Both the position numbers and the translations under genes were made by a program. A DNA stretch of 64,000 bases from Ensifer sp. Root278. Its GTDB lineage: Bacteria; Pseudomonadota; Alphaproteobacteria; Rhizobiales; Rhizobiaceae. The stretch covers positions 1 to 64,000 of the forward strand of contig NZ_LMJJ01000005.1 in assembly GCF_001429285.1 (NCBI RefSeq), written 5' to 3'. The notes under the pieces were generated by a model. That model made no database searches, was not told where the DNA came from, and saw only the letters and a list, made by a program, of their open reading frames with translations. Positions 24,287-32,987 of the stretch are shown piece after piece (positions within the stretch are counted from its first letter, which is position 1; each line of letters starts with the position of its first letter).

Positions 24287-24312
24287 CGGCGGTTTCGCCG
24301 AACCGATTTTTT
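24287..24312 (+). terminator. Probable terminator after transglutaminase-like gene
   Basis: CGGCG (24287-24291) pairs with CGCCG (24296-24300), and T6 lies at 24307-24312. The stem is short but close to the stop codon. The following 100 nt are AT-rich. Confidence 0.6.
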
Positions 24313-24420
24313 ACGACATGCGCATTTAGCGGAAAATAATATCTATAAACTCAATCGATAATATAGGAGAACAAGAGAGAAGGCGGACTAAATCCCGCGA
24401 GTGAATGACGGAGAGACGCG

Positions 24421-24570
24421 ATGAACGCTTCGAGGCCGATGGTCCAATCCCGATACGCGGCTTATGCATCAGCACCCCAGCGCCGGTCGTTCGTCCATCT
24501 GGTCCCGCACGCAATTGCGATCGTGGCCGCATTCTCCTTCGTCAGCGCCGTCGTCGTGGGCGCTTTCTGA
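24421..24570 (+). CDS. Short single-pass membrane protein (49 aa), unknown
   Basis: An ATG-TGA frame of 50 codons: a basic, polar N-terminal half (about residues 1-24, several Arg) and a hydrophobic C-terminal segment (HAIAIVAAFSFVSAVVVGAF) that would span the membrane. GGAGAG lies five bases upstream, and an unusually AT-rich region (24320-24380) with possible promoter boxes precedes it. Positive-inside topology would leave the N-terminus in the cytoplasm. Function unknown; short membrane proteins of this form are common in rhizobia but poorly studied. Confidence 0.55.
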   Translation: MNASRPMVQSRYAAYASAPQRRSFVHLVPHAIAIVAAFSFVSAVVVGAF

Positions 24571-24581
24571 TCTTTCTTGAT

Positions 24582-24974
24582 TCAGCTTTGGCGAGACAGA
24601 TGTTCGTGCACGGCGATCCAATCGCCTGACGATGCCCGCCGGAACACGATCGTTTCCCGTTCGTCCGCCGTCGCCGGTTCGCCATTGAATTCCAGTTCCG
24701 TCTCGACGCGGTGCGTGAAGACCGCGACATCACCCACCGCCTGCACATGCCGTTCGCTCGAACGGCAGGCGCGCACCCGAAAACCATCCCGTTCCTCCCA
24801 GAGGGCCCATTCCGCCTCATAAGCCGCACGGCTCAGAAGCGGCCGGTCCAGCGTGTGGAAGATGAAGGTGGCATCCGGCGCGAAGGCCGAAAAATAGGAA
24901 GCGCGGTCGTGCCGCGCGAAGGCGGCAACCAGCCGGTCGGCGGCGGAAAGCACCGACTGTTCGAGATCCTGCAT
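24582..24974 (-). CDS. SnoaL/NTF2-like domain protein
   Basis: A 130-residue alpha+beta cone-fold protein. The pattern of an N-terminal helix (RLVAAFARHDRASYFSAFAPDATFIFH) followed by strands ending DWIAVHEHLSRQS is that of the SnoaL-like/DUF4440 group, whose members bind or isomerise small hydrophobic ligands. No signal peptide. It lies 54 nt after the TetR gene on the same strand and may form a small operon with it. Catalytic residues cannot be assigned. Confidence 0.75.
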   Translation of the reverse strand: MQDLEQSVLSAADRLVAAFARHDRASYFSAFAPDATFIFHTLDRPLLSRAAYEAEWALWEERDGFRVRACRSSERHVQAVGDVAVFTHRVETELEFNGEPATADERETIVFRRASSGDWIAVHEHLSRQS

Positions 24975-25028
24975 CGTGTTTCCTCTTTTTCCGGGCGCAG
25001 ATTTGCTCCGGTCGTGTTTTTGTGATGG

Positions 25029-25646
25029 TCAGCGGGCCGAGATCAGTGTCGCGAGCGGACGGTTCTGGCGGGAAACGCGGGCTTTCAGGTCGTCGAGCGT
25101 CATTGGTTCGCGCTTGGCGAACTCGGTGAACATCATATTGAGATTGTTGAAGAACATCTCGCCGACCGCCTCGGCGTCGATATCGAGCGCGACGACACCC
25201 TTGGCCTTCAGCTTGAGGATCAGGGTCGAGATCTGATCGCAGAGCCGGCGGTCGAGTTCCGTATAGCGCTTGCTGAACGGGCCATCGGGCTGCTGGATGG
25301 CAATTGCCATGGCGGTGCGCCACATCTCCTTGCTGAGATAGAAGAGCGAGTGGTCGTAGTATTCGCCGATCAGCGCGTCCAGGGCACCCATGACGGAGGC
25401 GGGCGGGTTGTCGACGATCGAGCGGCCGGCAGTGAGCACTTCCTCGACTTCCATCGACACGGTGGCAAGCAGGATGTCGCCCTTGTTTTCATAGTAGTTG
25501 TAAAAGGTCCCGACCGAGATCTCGGCGCGCTCGGCGATGTCCTCGATGCGCGCGCTGTCATAGCCGACTTCGCGAAAAAGCACGGCGGCGGCGTCAAGAA
25601 TCCGCCGGTTCCGATCGGCTTTTTGCCGTGCGCGCAGTCCCGTCAT
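25029..25646 (-). CDS. TetR/AcrR family transcriptional regulator
   Basis: A 205-residue TetR repressor with an N-terminal HTH (RILDAAAVLFREVGYDSARIEDIAERAEISVGTFYNYYENKGDIL at about 15-60) and a C-terminal helical ligand domain. It is divergent from the binding-protein gene at 25763; the shared 116-nt gap contains a perfect 12-bp palindrome inside a likely promoter. It most likely represses the polyamine-type ABC operon, with a substrate or intermediate as inducer. Confidence 0.92.
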   Translation of the reverse strand: MTGLRARQKADRNRRILDAAAVLFREVGYDSARIEDIAERAEISVGTFYNYYENKGDILLATVSMEVEEVLTAGRSIVDNPPASVMGALDALIGEYYDHSLFYLSKEMWRTAMAIAIQQPDGPFSKRYTELDRRLCDQISTLILKLKAKGVVALDIDAEAVGEMFFNNLNMMFTEFAKREPMTLDDLKARVSRQNRPLATLISAR

Positions 25647-25686
25647 CTGATGTTTCCCCGAATTATGAATTGGTTCAAAATTGAGA

Positions 25687-25715
25687 TTGACTTAAAAAAT
25701 GAATTCATTCAATCT
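25687..25715 (+). promoter_or_regulatory. Promoter with embedded TetR-type operator
   Basis: TTGACT (25687-25692), a 17-nt spacer and CAATCT (25710-25715) form a plausible promoter for the ABC operon. The perfect palindrome AATGAATTCATT (25698-25709) fills the spacer, so a bound repressor would block RNA polymerase. Confidence 0.6.
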
Positions 25716-25762
25716 TTTTTTGAAGACGCCGAAACGAGCGTCAAAACCATGAGGGCAACAGC

Positions 25763-26860
25763 ATGATGCAGTCAGTTCGTGACGGTGCGCCCCTGCGCCG
25801 TTTTCTCTCCTCCAGCGCCGCAATCGCGATCACCACGCTGTCGGCGGTTGCAGCGCCTGCACCCGTCTTCGCCCAGGAAGAGCTCAATGCGCTCGTCTGG
25901 TGCGACCACACCGATCCGGCGCTGCTCGAGCCGTTCGAGAAGGCCAATGACGTCAAGGTCAACGTCAAGGTCTATGAGGGCACCGGGGCAGGGCTCTCGA
26001 TCCTCGACCAATCGCAGCCCGGCGACTGGGACGTGCTCGTCATCGACGGCGTTGATGTGCACCGCGCCATCGATCTCGATCTTCTCGCCGAAATGCCTGC
26101 CGATGCGCTGCCGACCGCCGACATCTTCCCGGAAGTCCGCATGGAGGCCAACAACACCAAGGACGGGAAGACCTACGCCGTCACCGAGAAGTTCGGCTAC
26201 AACACGATTTCCTACGACAAGACCAAGGTCGACCCGAAGGACATGCAGGACCTGTCGGTCATCTGGTCGGACAAGTACAAGGGCCGCATCGCGCTTTATG
26301 ACTACTATCTGCCGATGATCGGTCTCGTCGGGCTTGGCCTCGGCAAGAAGACCTCCGAGCTGACCGAAGCGGACATGCCGGCGATCAAGGAAAAGCTTGC
26401 GGCGATGCGCGCCGTGTCGAAACAGGTGAGCGACGTCGTGTCCTCGCAGACGGCGCTTGCGACCGGTGAAGTCGACATTCTCGTCGGCGGCGGCGAGTGG
26501 ATCACCGCGGTTCTCTCGGCCGACAAGCCGAGCCTCGACTGGACCATTCCGGAGCAGGGTGCGGTGCGCTGGGCGCAATCGATCGGCGTCATGAAGGATT
26601 CGACCAAGCAGGATCTGGCGCTGAAATTCGTGCAGTACATCTTGAGTCCGGAAGGCCAGGCGCGGCTTGCGACCTCGTCCTGCTACTGGGCGATGCCGGC
26701 CAACGCCAAGGCGGGTGAATTCCTGAACGACCAGCAGAAGACGGCGCTGCGCTTCAGCGAGCAGGCCGAATACCTGAAGAAGACGCAGCTCTATCCGATC
26801 CCGTCGGCCGAACTCGACCAGCAGTTCCAGGACGCCTGGACGGAGATGCTGCAGCAGTAA
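25763..26860 (+). CDS. Extracellular solute-binding protein, polyamine type (PotD-like)
   Basis: A 365-residue periplasmic binding protein. Signal peptide about residues 1-38 (AAPAPVFAQ), then a family 1/8 fold: LNALVWCDHTDPALLEPFEKANDVKV, SQPGDWDVLVIDG, FGYNTISYDKTKVDP, and the C-terminal YILSPEGQARLATSSCYWAMPAN. It captures a small cationic or organic nitrogen ligand for the permeases that follow. The ligand is not fixed; the later MBL hydrolase and aldehyde dehydrogenase hint at an amine catabolised through an aldehyde. First gene of the operon, controlled by the divergent TetR. Confidence 0.9.
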   Translation: MMQSVRDGAPLRRFLSSSAAIAITTLSAVAAPAPVFAQEELNALVWCDHTDPALLEPFEKANDVKVNVKVYEGTGAGLSILDQSQPGDWDVLVIDGVDVHRAIDLDLLAEMPADALPTADIFPEVRMEANNTKDGKTYAVTEKFGYNTISYDKTKVDPKDMQDLSVIWSDKYKGRIALYDYYLPMIGLVGLGLGKKTSELTEADMPAIKEKLAAMRAVSKQVSDVVSSQTALATGEVDILVGGGEWITAVLSADKPSLDWTIPEQGAVRWAQSIGVMKDSTKQDLALKFVQYILSPEGQARLATSSCYWAMPANAKAGEFLNDQQKTALRFSEQAEYLKKTQLYPIPSAELDQQFQDAWTEMLQQ

Positions 26861-26889
26861 CGACAAGGGCGGATGCGATCGGCATCGCG

Positions 26890-26920
26890 TTCGCCTGATC
26901 AACGCCGCCTTGGCGGCGAA
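26890..26920 (+). promoter_or_regulatory. Intercistronic hairpin between binding protein and permease
   Basis: CGCCGCC (26903-26909) and GGCGGCG (26912-26918) with outer TTCGCC/GGCGAA (26890-26895, 26915-26920) can form alternative stems in the 104-nt gap. No U run follows, so processing or differential expression is more likely than termination. Confidence 0.5.
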
Positions 26921-26964
26921 CGAGGGCAAACCATGCCCCGCAACCCTTGAGCCCCGGGATAGCC

Positions 26965-27849
26965 ATGGCAGACGCCGGAACCCTGACATCAGCGACAGCG
27001 CTCGAAGACGCCGACCGGCGCAAGGCCTGGGGCTTCGTTGCCCCGGCGCTGCTCTGGGCCGCCGCCTTCTTCGTCGTGCCCTTCGCCTTTATGGCGGCGA
27101 TGAGCCTCTGGAAGCGGGAAGGGCGGGAGCTCGTCCGCGTCTGGAACTTCGACAACTACGCGCGCTTCTTCTCCGAGAACGCGCTGTTCCAGGGGCTGGT
27201 CAATTCGCTGGAAATCACCGTCATCGTGACGGTGATCTCGGTGCTGCTTGCCTATCCGCTCGCCTGGATCATCGCCGAGCGGGTGCCGAAGCGGCTGCAG
27301 CGCATGGCGCTGATCCTGGCCATCCTACCGTTCTGGACCTCCTACGTGGTCCGCTCCTATTCCTGGCTGCTGGTTCTGTCGAAGAACGGCGTGATCAATC
27401 AGATGTTCATGAACATCGGGCTGATTTCCGAGCCGCTGGAGCTTGCCAGCACCCGCACGGCGACGGTCATCGGCTTCGTACATTTCTTCGTCATGCTTTT
27501 GACGCTGACGATCTATTCCAACCTGATCCAGCTGTCGCCCAACTACCGCCGCGCGGCCGCCGACCTTGGCGCCAATGCCTTCCAGACCTTCTGGCACGTG
27601 GTGCTGCCCTTGACCCTGCCCGGCATCATGACCGGCGCGTTTCTCACCTTCGTGCTCTGCATCGGCGACTATGTCACGCCGCAGATCCTCGGCGGCAACA
27701 ACGAGCTGGTGCTGCCGCAGATCATCATGCTGCAGCTTGGGCGCAGGGCGGATTTCCCGATGGCCGCGGCGCTGTCGATCGTGCTGATGCTCGCCGTCAC
27801 CGTCGCCTACGTTGCCTGCGCCCGCTGGCTGAAGATCGAGAGGGCCTGA
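26965..27849 (+). CDS. ABC importer permease (PotB-like)
   Basis: A 294-residue permease with about six helices and the EAA loop (YRRAAADLGANAFQTFWHVVLPLTLPG). The N-terminal 20 residues are cytoplasmic; the first helix is FVAPALLWAAAFFVVPFAFMA. ATG 26965 is preferred over the in-frame TTG at 26947. It forms the channel with the next gene, from which it is separated by two bases. Confidence 0.9.
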   Translation: MADAGTLTSATALEDADRRKAWGFVAPALLWAAAFFVVPFAFMAAMSLWKREGRELVRVWNFDNYARFFSENALFQGLVNSLEITVIVTVISVLLAYPLAWIIAERVPKRLQRMALILAILPFWTSYVVRSYSWLLVLSKNGVINQMFMNIGLISEPLELASTRTATVIGFVHFFVMLLTLTIYSNLIQLSPNYRRAAADLGANAFQTFWHVVLPLTLPGIMTGAFLTFVLCIGDYVTPQILGGNNELVLPQIIMLQLGRRADFPMAAALSIVLMLAVTVAYVACARWLKIERA

Positions 27850-27851
27850 CG

Positions 27852-28643
27852 ATGTTGCGCAAGATCTCCGCAAGCGTTCTGTCCTGGACCTATCTCGTCC
27901 TCGTCTACGCCTTCATCTTCCTGCCGGTTGCCGTGCTGGTGCTCTTTTCGTTCCAGGACGGCCGGCTGCCGGTGCCGCCCTTCAACGGCTTTTCGCTGCA
28001 GTGGTACGAGGCGGTTTTCGCCGACCGCAAGCTGATGGCAGCGCTCGGCAACTCAATGGTCGTGGCGCTTGCCTCCTCGGTCATCTCGGTGCTGCTCGGC
28101 TTCCTCGCGGCCTATGCGCTGGCGCGCTACAAGCTGCCGGGCTCGGCCCTGCAGCGCGGCTTGCTGATCGCGCCGATGACGGTCAGCTACCTGATCATCG
28201 CGCTTGGGCTGCTGTCAGTGCTCAATGCACTGCACGTTCCCTTGTCGCTGATGACGGTCGGGATCGGCCATGTGGTGATCAACCTGCCGCTCTGCTTTGC
28301 CATCATCTACGCCTCGATGGGCGATCATCACATCAACATCGAGCGGGCGGCGCGTGACCTTGGCGCCAGCGATTTCAAGGTGATGGCGCTGGTGACGGCA
28401 CCGATGCTGATGCCCTCGATCCTTGCCGCCTTCTTCCTCTCCGTCACCTTCAGCTGGGACGAATTCATCATCGCCTTCCTGCTATCGCGCTTCGACGTGA
28501 CGCTGCCTGTCGAGATCTGGAGCATGCTGCGCTCTGGCCTCAACCCCAAGACCAATGCCATCGGTTCGCTGGTGTTTCTCGCCTCCGTCGCCGTGCTCTT
28601 CATCCTTGAGCTTTCCCTGTTCGGAAGGACGAAAAAACAATGA
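27852..28643 (+). CDS. ABC importer permease (PotC-like)
   Basis: A 263-residue permease with six helices. The motif FQDGRLPVPPFNGFSLQWYEAVF after the first helix and the EAA loop (IERAARDLGASDFKVMALVTAPMLMPS) are typical of PotC/spermidine-type permeases. ATG 27852 follows the PotB-like stop at once. Its stop overlaps the ATPase start by 4 nt, so expression is coupled. The long frame from 26910 that includes this gene is out of frame with PotB and is not a longer protein. Confidence 0.92.
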   Translation: MLRKISASVLSWTYLVLVYAFIFLPVAVLVLFSFQDGRLPVPPFNGFSLQWYEAVFADRKLMAALGNSMVVALASSVISVLLGFLAAYALARYKLPGSALQRGLLIAPMTVSYLIIALGLLSVLNALHVPLSLMTVGIGHVVINLPLCFAIIYASMGDHHINIERAARDLGASDFKVMALVTAPMLMPSILAAFFLSVTFSWDEFIIAFLLSRFDVTLPVEIWSMLRSGLNPKTNAIGSLVFLASVAVLFILELSLFGRTKKQ

Positions 28644-29740
28644 CCGCTTCCGTCACGATCGAAAACGTCAGCAAGATCTTCGGCGCCTTCACGGCGTTGG
28701 ACAACGTCTCCCTCGACATCCGGGCCGGCGAATTCATCGTCCTGCTCGGGCCGTCCGGCTGCGGCAAGACCACGCTCTTGTCGATCCTCGGCGGCTTTCT
28801 GTCGCCAAGCTCGGGTCGGGTGACGATCGGCGGGCAGGACATGACCTATGTGGCGCCGTCTAAGCGCCCGACGACGACGATGTTCCAGGACTATGCGCTG
28901 TTTCCGCATATGCGCCTCGTCGACAATGTCGGCTTCGGCCTCAGAATGCGCGGCCTTGCCAAGGCCGAGCGTGACGAAAAGGCACTGGGCTTCCTCGACC
29001 TCGTGGGCTTAAAGGCGTCCGCCGGCAAGAGGCCGCATGAACTCTCGGGCGGCCAGCGCCAGCGTGTAGCCCTGGCTCGGGCGCTTGCCGTCGACCCGGA
29101 TGTGCTTCTGCTCGACGAGCCGCTTGGCGCGCTCGATCTCAAACTCCGCCGCCAGATGCAGGACGAACTGAAGGCGATCCAGAAGCGGGTCGGCACGACC
29201 TTCGTGCACGTGACCCACGACCAGGAAGAGGCGATGGCGATCGCCGACCGCATCGTCGTGATGAACCAGGGGCGGATCGAGGATTTCGGCCCGCCCTCGG
29301 AGGTCTACATGCGGCCGCGTTCGCTGTTTTCCGCGGGCTTCATGGGCGAGGTCAACTTCGTTTCCGGCCGTGTTGCGGCGGCGGATGCGAGCTCCGCCCG
29401 GGTTGAGACCGCGCTCGGCAGCCTGGCGCTGCCTGCTCAGAATTTCACGGCATCGTCGCCGAAGGCCGGTGACCGCATCACGCTCACCATCCGGCCGGAG
29501 CATTTCCGCGCCGACGACCGGGCGGAAGGACCGACCGTGGCGCTCGGCGAGGCACGGGTCGCCGGCAGCGCCTTTTTCGGCACCCATTATCGCTGCCATC
29601 TGCAGCCCTGTGCCACGGATACCAGGGCGCTGGTGGCGCATCTGCCGCAATCGGCAAGCGTGCGCGAAGGCGAGATCGTGCCACTTGCAGTGCGCGCTGC
29701 CGACGTCGTAGCCTTGCCCGCCACAGGCGGACATGCGTAG
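28640..29740 (+). CDS. ABC importer ATP-binding protein (PotA-like)
   Basis: A 366-residue ATPase: Walker A GPSGCGKTT at 37-45, Q-loop FQDYALFPHM, signature [14 protein letters not shown], Walker B VLLLDEPLGALD, H-loop VTHDQEEA. A TOBE domain occupies the C-terminal third (from about 245), as in PotA. It energises the polyamine-type importer of this operon. The last codons overlap the next gene by 8 nt. Confidence 0.94.
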   Translation: MTASVTIENVSKIFGAFTALDNVSLDIRAGEFIVLLGPSGCGKTTLLSILGGFLSPSSGRVTIGGQDMTYVAPSKRPTTTMFQDYALFPHMRLVDNVGFGLRMRGLAKAERDEKALGFLDLVGLKASAGKRPHELSGGQRQRVALARALAVDPDVLLLDEPLGALDLKLRRQMQDELKAIQKRVGTTFVHVTHDQEEAMAIADRIVVMNQGRIEDFGPPSEVYMRPRSLFSAGFMGEVNFVSGRVAAADASSARVETALGSLALPAQNFTASSPKAGDRITLTIRPEHFRADDRAEGPTVALGEARVAGSAFFGTHYRCHLQPCATDTRALVAHLPQSASVREGEIVPLAVRAADVVALPATGGHA

Positions 29741-30479
29741 CACCATGCAGAGAATTGCCCCCAAGGACTGGTATCGCGTGCGGCGGCTCGACGACGGCGT
29801 CACCGCCATCGACGAGCCCTACATCCAGGAGTTCTATCGCTGCAACATCTGGCACGTGCGCGGCCGCGACCGCGACATGCTTGTTGATAGCGGCATGGGC
29901 GTGGTGTCGCTGAGGGAATGGGTGCCGCTCGTCACCGAGCGTCCGCTGACCGCCGTCGCCAGCCACACCCACTTCGACCATATCGGCTGCCATCACGAGT
30001 TCGACTGCCGCTGCGTGCACGCGGCGGAAGCGCAGCTTCTCGCCCATCCGACGCGCAAGAACACGCTCGCCGACCCTTACGTCGCCGACGAGATCTTTGA
30101 CGCGCTGCCGCCCGAACCCTATGCCTCCACCACCTACGCGGTGAAGGCGGCGCCGGCGACGCGGCTTTTGGAAGACGGCGATCATATCGATCTCGGCGAC
30201 CGGGTCTTCGACGTGATCCATACGCCTGGCCATTCGCCCGGCGGTATCGCGCTCTTCGAGGCGAAGACCGGCATCATGTTCTCCGGCGACATCGTCTACG
30301 ATGGGCCGCTGATCGAGGACACCTATCATTCCAATGCCGACGACTACCTGGCGTCGATGGAACGGCTGCTGAAGGTACCCGCGCGTATCGTTCACGGCGG
30401 ACATTTTCCGAGCTTTTCCGGCGAGCGTTACAGAGCGCTTATCCGCGACTGGCTTGCTGAAAAACAAAAGACAAACTGA
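29733..30479 (+). CDS. Metallo-beta-lactamase fold hydrolase
   Basis: A 248-residue MBL-fold protein with the zinc motif HTHFDHIG (H78, H80, D82, H83), a further metal histidine in HTPGHSPGG, the bridging aspartate in MFSGDIVYD and a final histidine in VHGGHFPSF. No signal peptide, so it is cytosolic. The family covers glyoxalase II, lactonases and others. Location between a PotA-like ATPase (8-nt overlap) and an aldehyde dehydrogenase suggests it hydrolyses a thioester, ester or lactone made from the imported compound. ATG 29745 is an alternative start. Confidence 0.87.
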   Translation: MRSTMQRIAPKDWYRVRRLDDGVTAIDEPYIQEFYRCNIWHVRGRDRDMLVDSGMGVVSLREWVPLVTERPLTAVASHTHFDHIGCHHEFDCRCVHAAEAQLLAHPTRKNTLADPYVADEIFDALPPEPYASTTYAVKAAPATRLLEDGDHIDLGDRVFDVIHTPGHSPGGIALFEAKTGIMFSGDIVYDGPLIEDTYHSNADDYLASMERLLKVPARIVHGGHFPSFSGERYRALIRDWLAEKQKTN

Positions 30480-30495
30480 CGGGAAGGAGGAGCGA

Positions 30496-31929
30496 ATGCT
30501 CGACAAACGCAAGTTCTACATCAATGGCGCCTGGGTGGATCCCATCGTCGCCAACGACCTCGAGGTCCTGAACCCGGCGACGGAAAAGCCTGTTGCGGTG
30601 ATCTCGATGGGCACGGCCGAAGACATTGACCGGGCCGTGGCCGCCGCCAAGAAGGCCTTTGTCACCTATAGCCAGACAAGCGTCGAAGAACGGCTGGCGC
30701 TGCTCGAAAAACTGCTCGCCGTCTACACGCGCCGTTATGACGAGATGGTCGACACCATCACCATGGAACTCGGCGCGCCGAAGACCATGACCCGCGAGCA
30801 GCAGGCCGATGTCGGCGTCGGCCACCTGCAAGGCTTCATCGATGCGCTGAAGCGCCTGAAGACCCGCGACCGGCTGCCGAACGGCGACGTGATCCTGCGC
30901 GAGCCGATCGGCGTCTGCGGCCTGATCACGCCGTGGAACTGGCCGATCAACCAGATCGCGCTGAAGGTGGTGCCGGCGCTTGCGACCGGTTCGACCTGCG
31001 TCTTGAAGCCGAGCGAATTCACGCCACTCAACGCCATGCTCTATGCCGAGATGATCGATGAGGCGGGCTTCCCCGCCGGCGTCTTCAACCTCGTCAACGG
31101 CGACGGTATCAATGCGGGTGCTGCCCTTTCCAAGCACCGCGACATCGACATGATGTCGTTCACCGGCTCGACGCGCGCGGGCATCGCCGTCAGCAAGGAT
31201 GCGGCCGAGACCGTCAAACGCGTGACGCTGGAACTTGGCGGCAAGTCGCCGAACATCGTCTTTGCCGATGCCGATCTCGAAGATCGCGTGACCGGCAGTG
31301 TGCTCGAATGCTTCAACAATTCCGGCCAATCCTGCGACGCGCCGACCCGCATGCTGGTCGAGCGCAGCGTCTACGACCAGGTGGTCGAGATCGCCAAGCG
31401 CGTCGGCCGCGAGGCAAATGTGGGCGATCCGACCAAGGAAGGCAGCCATATCGGCCCGCTCGTCAGCCACGTCCAGTTTGGCCGGGTGCAGGCGCTGATC
31501 GAGGCGGGCATTGCCGAGGGCGCGCGTCTGCTCGTCGGCGGTGCCGGCAAGCCGGAGGGCTTCGAGACCGGCTACTTCGTCAAGCCGACGATCTTTGCCG
31601 ACGTCAACAATGACATGCGCATCGCCCGTGAGGAGGTCTTCGGGCCGGTGCTTGCGATCATCCCCTTCGACACCGAGGAGGAAGCGATCGCCGTTGCCAA
31701 CGACACCAATTACGGTCTCGCCGCCTATGTGCAGACGGGCGACCCGAAGCGGGCGGAGCGCGTCGCTGCACGCCTGCGGGCCGGGATGGTGCATATCAAT
31801 GGCGGACCGCACCGCTACGGCAGCCCATTCGGCGGCTACAAGCAGTCGGGCAATGGTCGTGAGGGCGGCATGTTCGGTCTTGAGGACTTCCTCGAAGTGA
31901 AGACCGTGCACGTTCCGGACGCTGCCTGA
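30496..31929 (+). CDS. NAD(P)-dependent aldehyde dehydrogenase
   Basis: A 477-residue class-1-like ALDH. Catalytic C280 (NNSGQSCDAPTRM), general base E246 (LELGGKSPN) and N147 (TPWNWP) are in place, with the usual K/S cofactor residues (VLKPSE). It oxidises an aldehyde to an acid in the cytosol. ATG 30496 has an excellent RBS (GGAAGGAGG); the longer frame is rejected. Sixteen bases after the MBL gene and followed by a strong terminator, it closes the TetR-controlled operon and probably finishes the breakdown of the imported amine. Confidence 0.94.
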   Translation: MLDKRKFYINGAWVDPIVANDLEVLNPATEKPVAVISMGTAEDIDRAVAAAKKAFVTYSQTSVEERLALLEKLLAVYTRRYDEMVDTITMELGAPKTMTREQQADVGVGHLQGFIDALKRLKTRDRLPNGDVILREPIGVCGLITPWNWPINQIALKVVPALATGSTCVLKPSEFTPLNAMLYAEMIDEAGFPAGVFNLVNGDGINAGAALSKHRDIDMMSFTGSTRAGIAVSKDAAETVKRVTLELGGKSPNIVFADADLEDRVTGSVLECFNNSGQSCDAPTRMLVERSVYDQVVEIAKRVGREANVGDPTKEGSHIGPLVSHVQFGRVQALIEAGIAEGARLLVGGAGKPEGFETGYFVKPTIFADVNNDMRIAREEVFGPVLAIIPFDTEEEAIAVANDTNYGLAAYVQTGDPKRAERVAARLRAGMVHINGGPHRYGSPFGGYKQSGNGREGGMFGLEDFLEVKTVHVPDAA

Positions 31930-31953
31930 GCGGCGGTGGAGCGCCACGCATTG

Positions 31954-31989
31954 AAAATCGGCCGTCGCATCCAGCGGCGGCCGTTTTTT
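31954..31989 (+). terminator. Rho-independent terminator of TetR-ABC-ALDH operon
   Basis: CGGCCGTCGC (31959-31968) pairs with GCGGCGGCCG (31974-31983), one G-U pair, followed by T6, 25 nt after the ALDH stop. Confidence 0.9.
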
Positions 31990-32099
31990 CTTTCGGGCTT
32001 TGTGGTAGCAGGGGTTGTCGCCGGCCGCGCCCATCTGATAGCTGCGAAGCGCTCAGGGCCTCTTGCCTCTGGCTACCAAGCCCCTTCCGGATATCTCCC

Positions 32100-32987
32100 G
32101 TGACCCACGCATCGCATTCCACAGCCCACAATCGCGTTGCCATGGCGGCACTCCTCATCGGCGGCGCTGCAATCGGCGGTTCGCCGATCTTCGTGCGGCT
32201 GTCGGAGGTGGGGCCGATGGCGACCGCTTTCTGGCGGGTGGCGCTGGCGCTGATCCCGCTGCTCGCGTGGTCGTGGTTTCGCGGGGAGAGTGCCAATGAC
32301 CGGCGCCCGCAAAAGCTCTCGGAATATGCGCTGCTCATTCTGCCCGGCGTGTTTCTCGCGATCGATCTTGCGGCCTGGCACTATGCGCTGACCAAGACGT
32401 CGGTCGCCAATGCCACGCTGCTTGCCAACCTCGCGCCGGTCTTCGTGACGCTCGCAAGCTGGCTTCTGTTTCGGGCGCGTATTAGCACCGTCTTCGTCAT
32501 TGGCCTCGTGACGGCCGTTGCCGGGGTGGTGACCCTCAAGGGTGGCCCGATGGCGCTGGGCGAGGGCAACCTCGTCGGCGACGGCGTCGCCGTCGTCGCG
32601 GCGATGTTCTATGCCGGCTATATCCTGGCGATCGGCCGGCTGCGCAGCCTCTTTGGCACCGTGCGCATCATGATCTGGAGCACCGCTTCGGCGGCGATCT
32701 GCATGCTGCCGATGGCGGTTGTCTTCGAACAGTCGCTGTTCCCGGTGACGGCCTTCGGCTGGGCGATGCTCTTCGGACTCGCCTTCGTCAGCCATGCCGG
32801 CGGGCAGGTGGCGATCACCTATGCGCTCGCGTATCTGCCGCCTGCTTTTTCGTCGCTAACCCTGCTCTTGCAGCCGGTGGTGGCGGCGATCCTCGCCTGG
32901 ATACTGCTTGCCGAGCCGGTCGGCCTGATGCAGGCGATCGGCGGGGCGATCGTATTGATCGGCATCCTCATTGCGCGGCGCGGATAA
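32100..32987 (+). CDS. EamA/DMT family transporter
   Basis: A 295-residue membrane protein with about ten transmembrane helices in two EamA repeats (roughly 15-150 and 160-295), e.g. AALLIGGAAIGGSPIFVRLSEVGPMATAFWRV and the second repeat ending AEPVGLMQAIGGAIVLIGILIA. DMT proteins export amino acids or other metabolites. The start is uncertain: GTG 32100 without a clear RBS, or ATG 32142. Its stop codon lies in the loop of a terminator hairpin. It is convergent with the aminotransferase gene. Confidence 0.88.
   Translation: MTHASHSTAHNRVAMAALLIGGAAIGGSPIFVRLSEVGPMATAFWRVALALIPLLAWSWFRGESANDRRPQKLSEYALLILPGVFLAIDLAAWHYALTKTSVANATLLANLAPVFVTLASWLLFRARISTVFVIGLVTAVAGVVTLKGGPMALGEGNLVGDGVAVVAAMFYAGYILAIGRLRSLFGTVRIMIWSTASAAICMLPMAVVFEQSLFPVTAFGWAMLFGLAFVSHAGGQVAITYALAYLPPAFSSLTLLLQPVVAAILAWILLAEPVGLMQAIGGAIVLIGILIARRG

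Noticed and set aside
26910-28643. A single 577-residue protein spanning both PotB- and PotC-like genes
   Set aside because: The first 300 codons are an out-of-frame reading of the PotB gene; only the part from ATG 27852 has permease features.
30439-32034. A 531-codon minus-strand frame over the aldehyde dehydrogenase gene
   Set aside because: Antisense to a complete ALDH and runs through its terminator; shadow.
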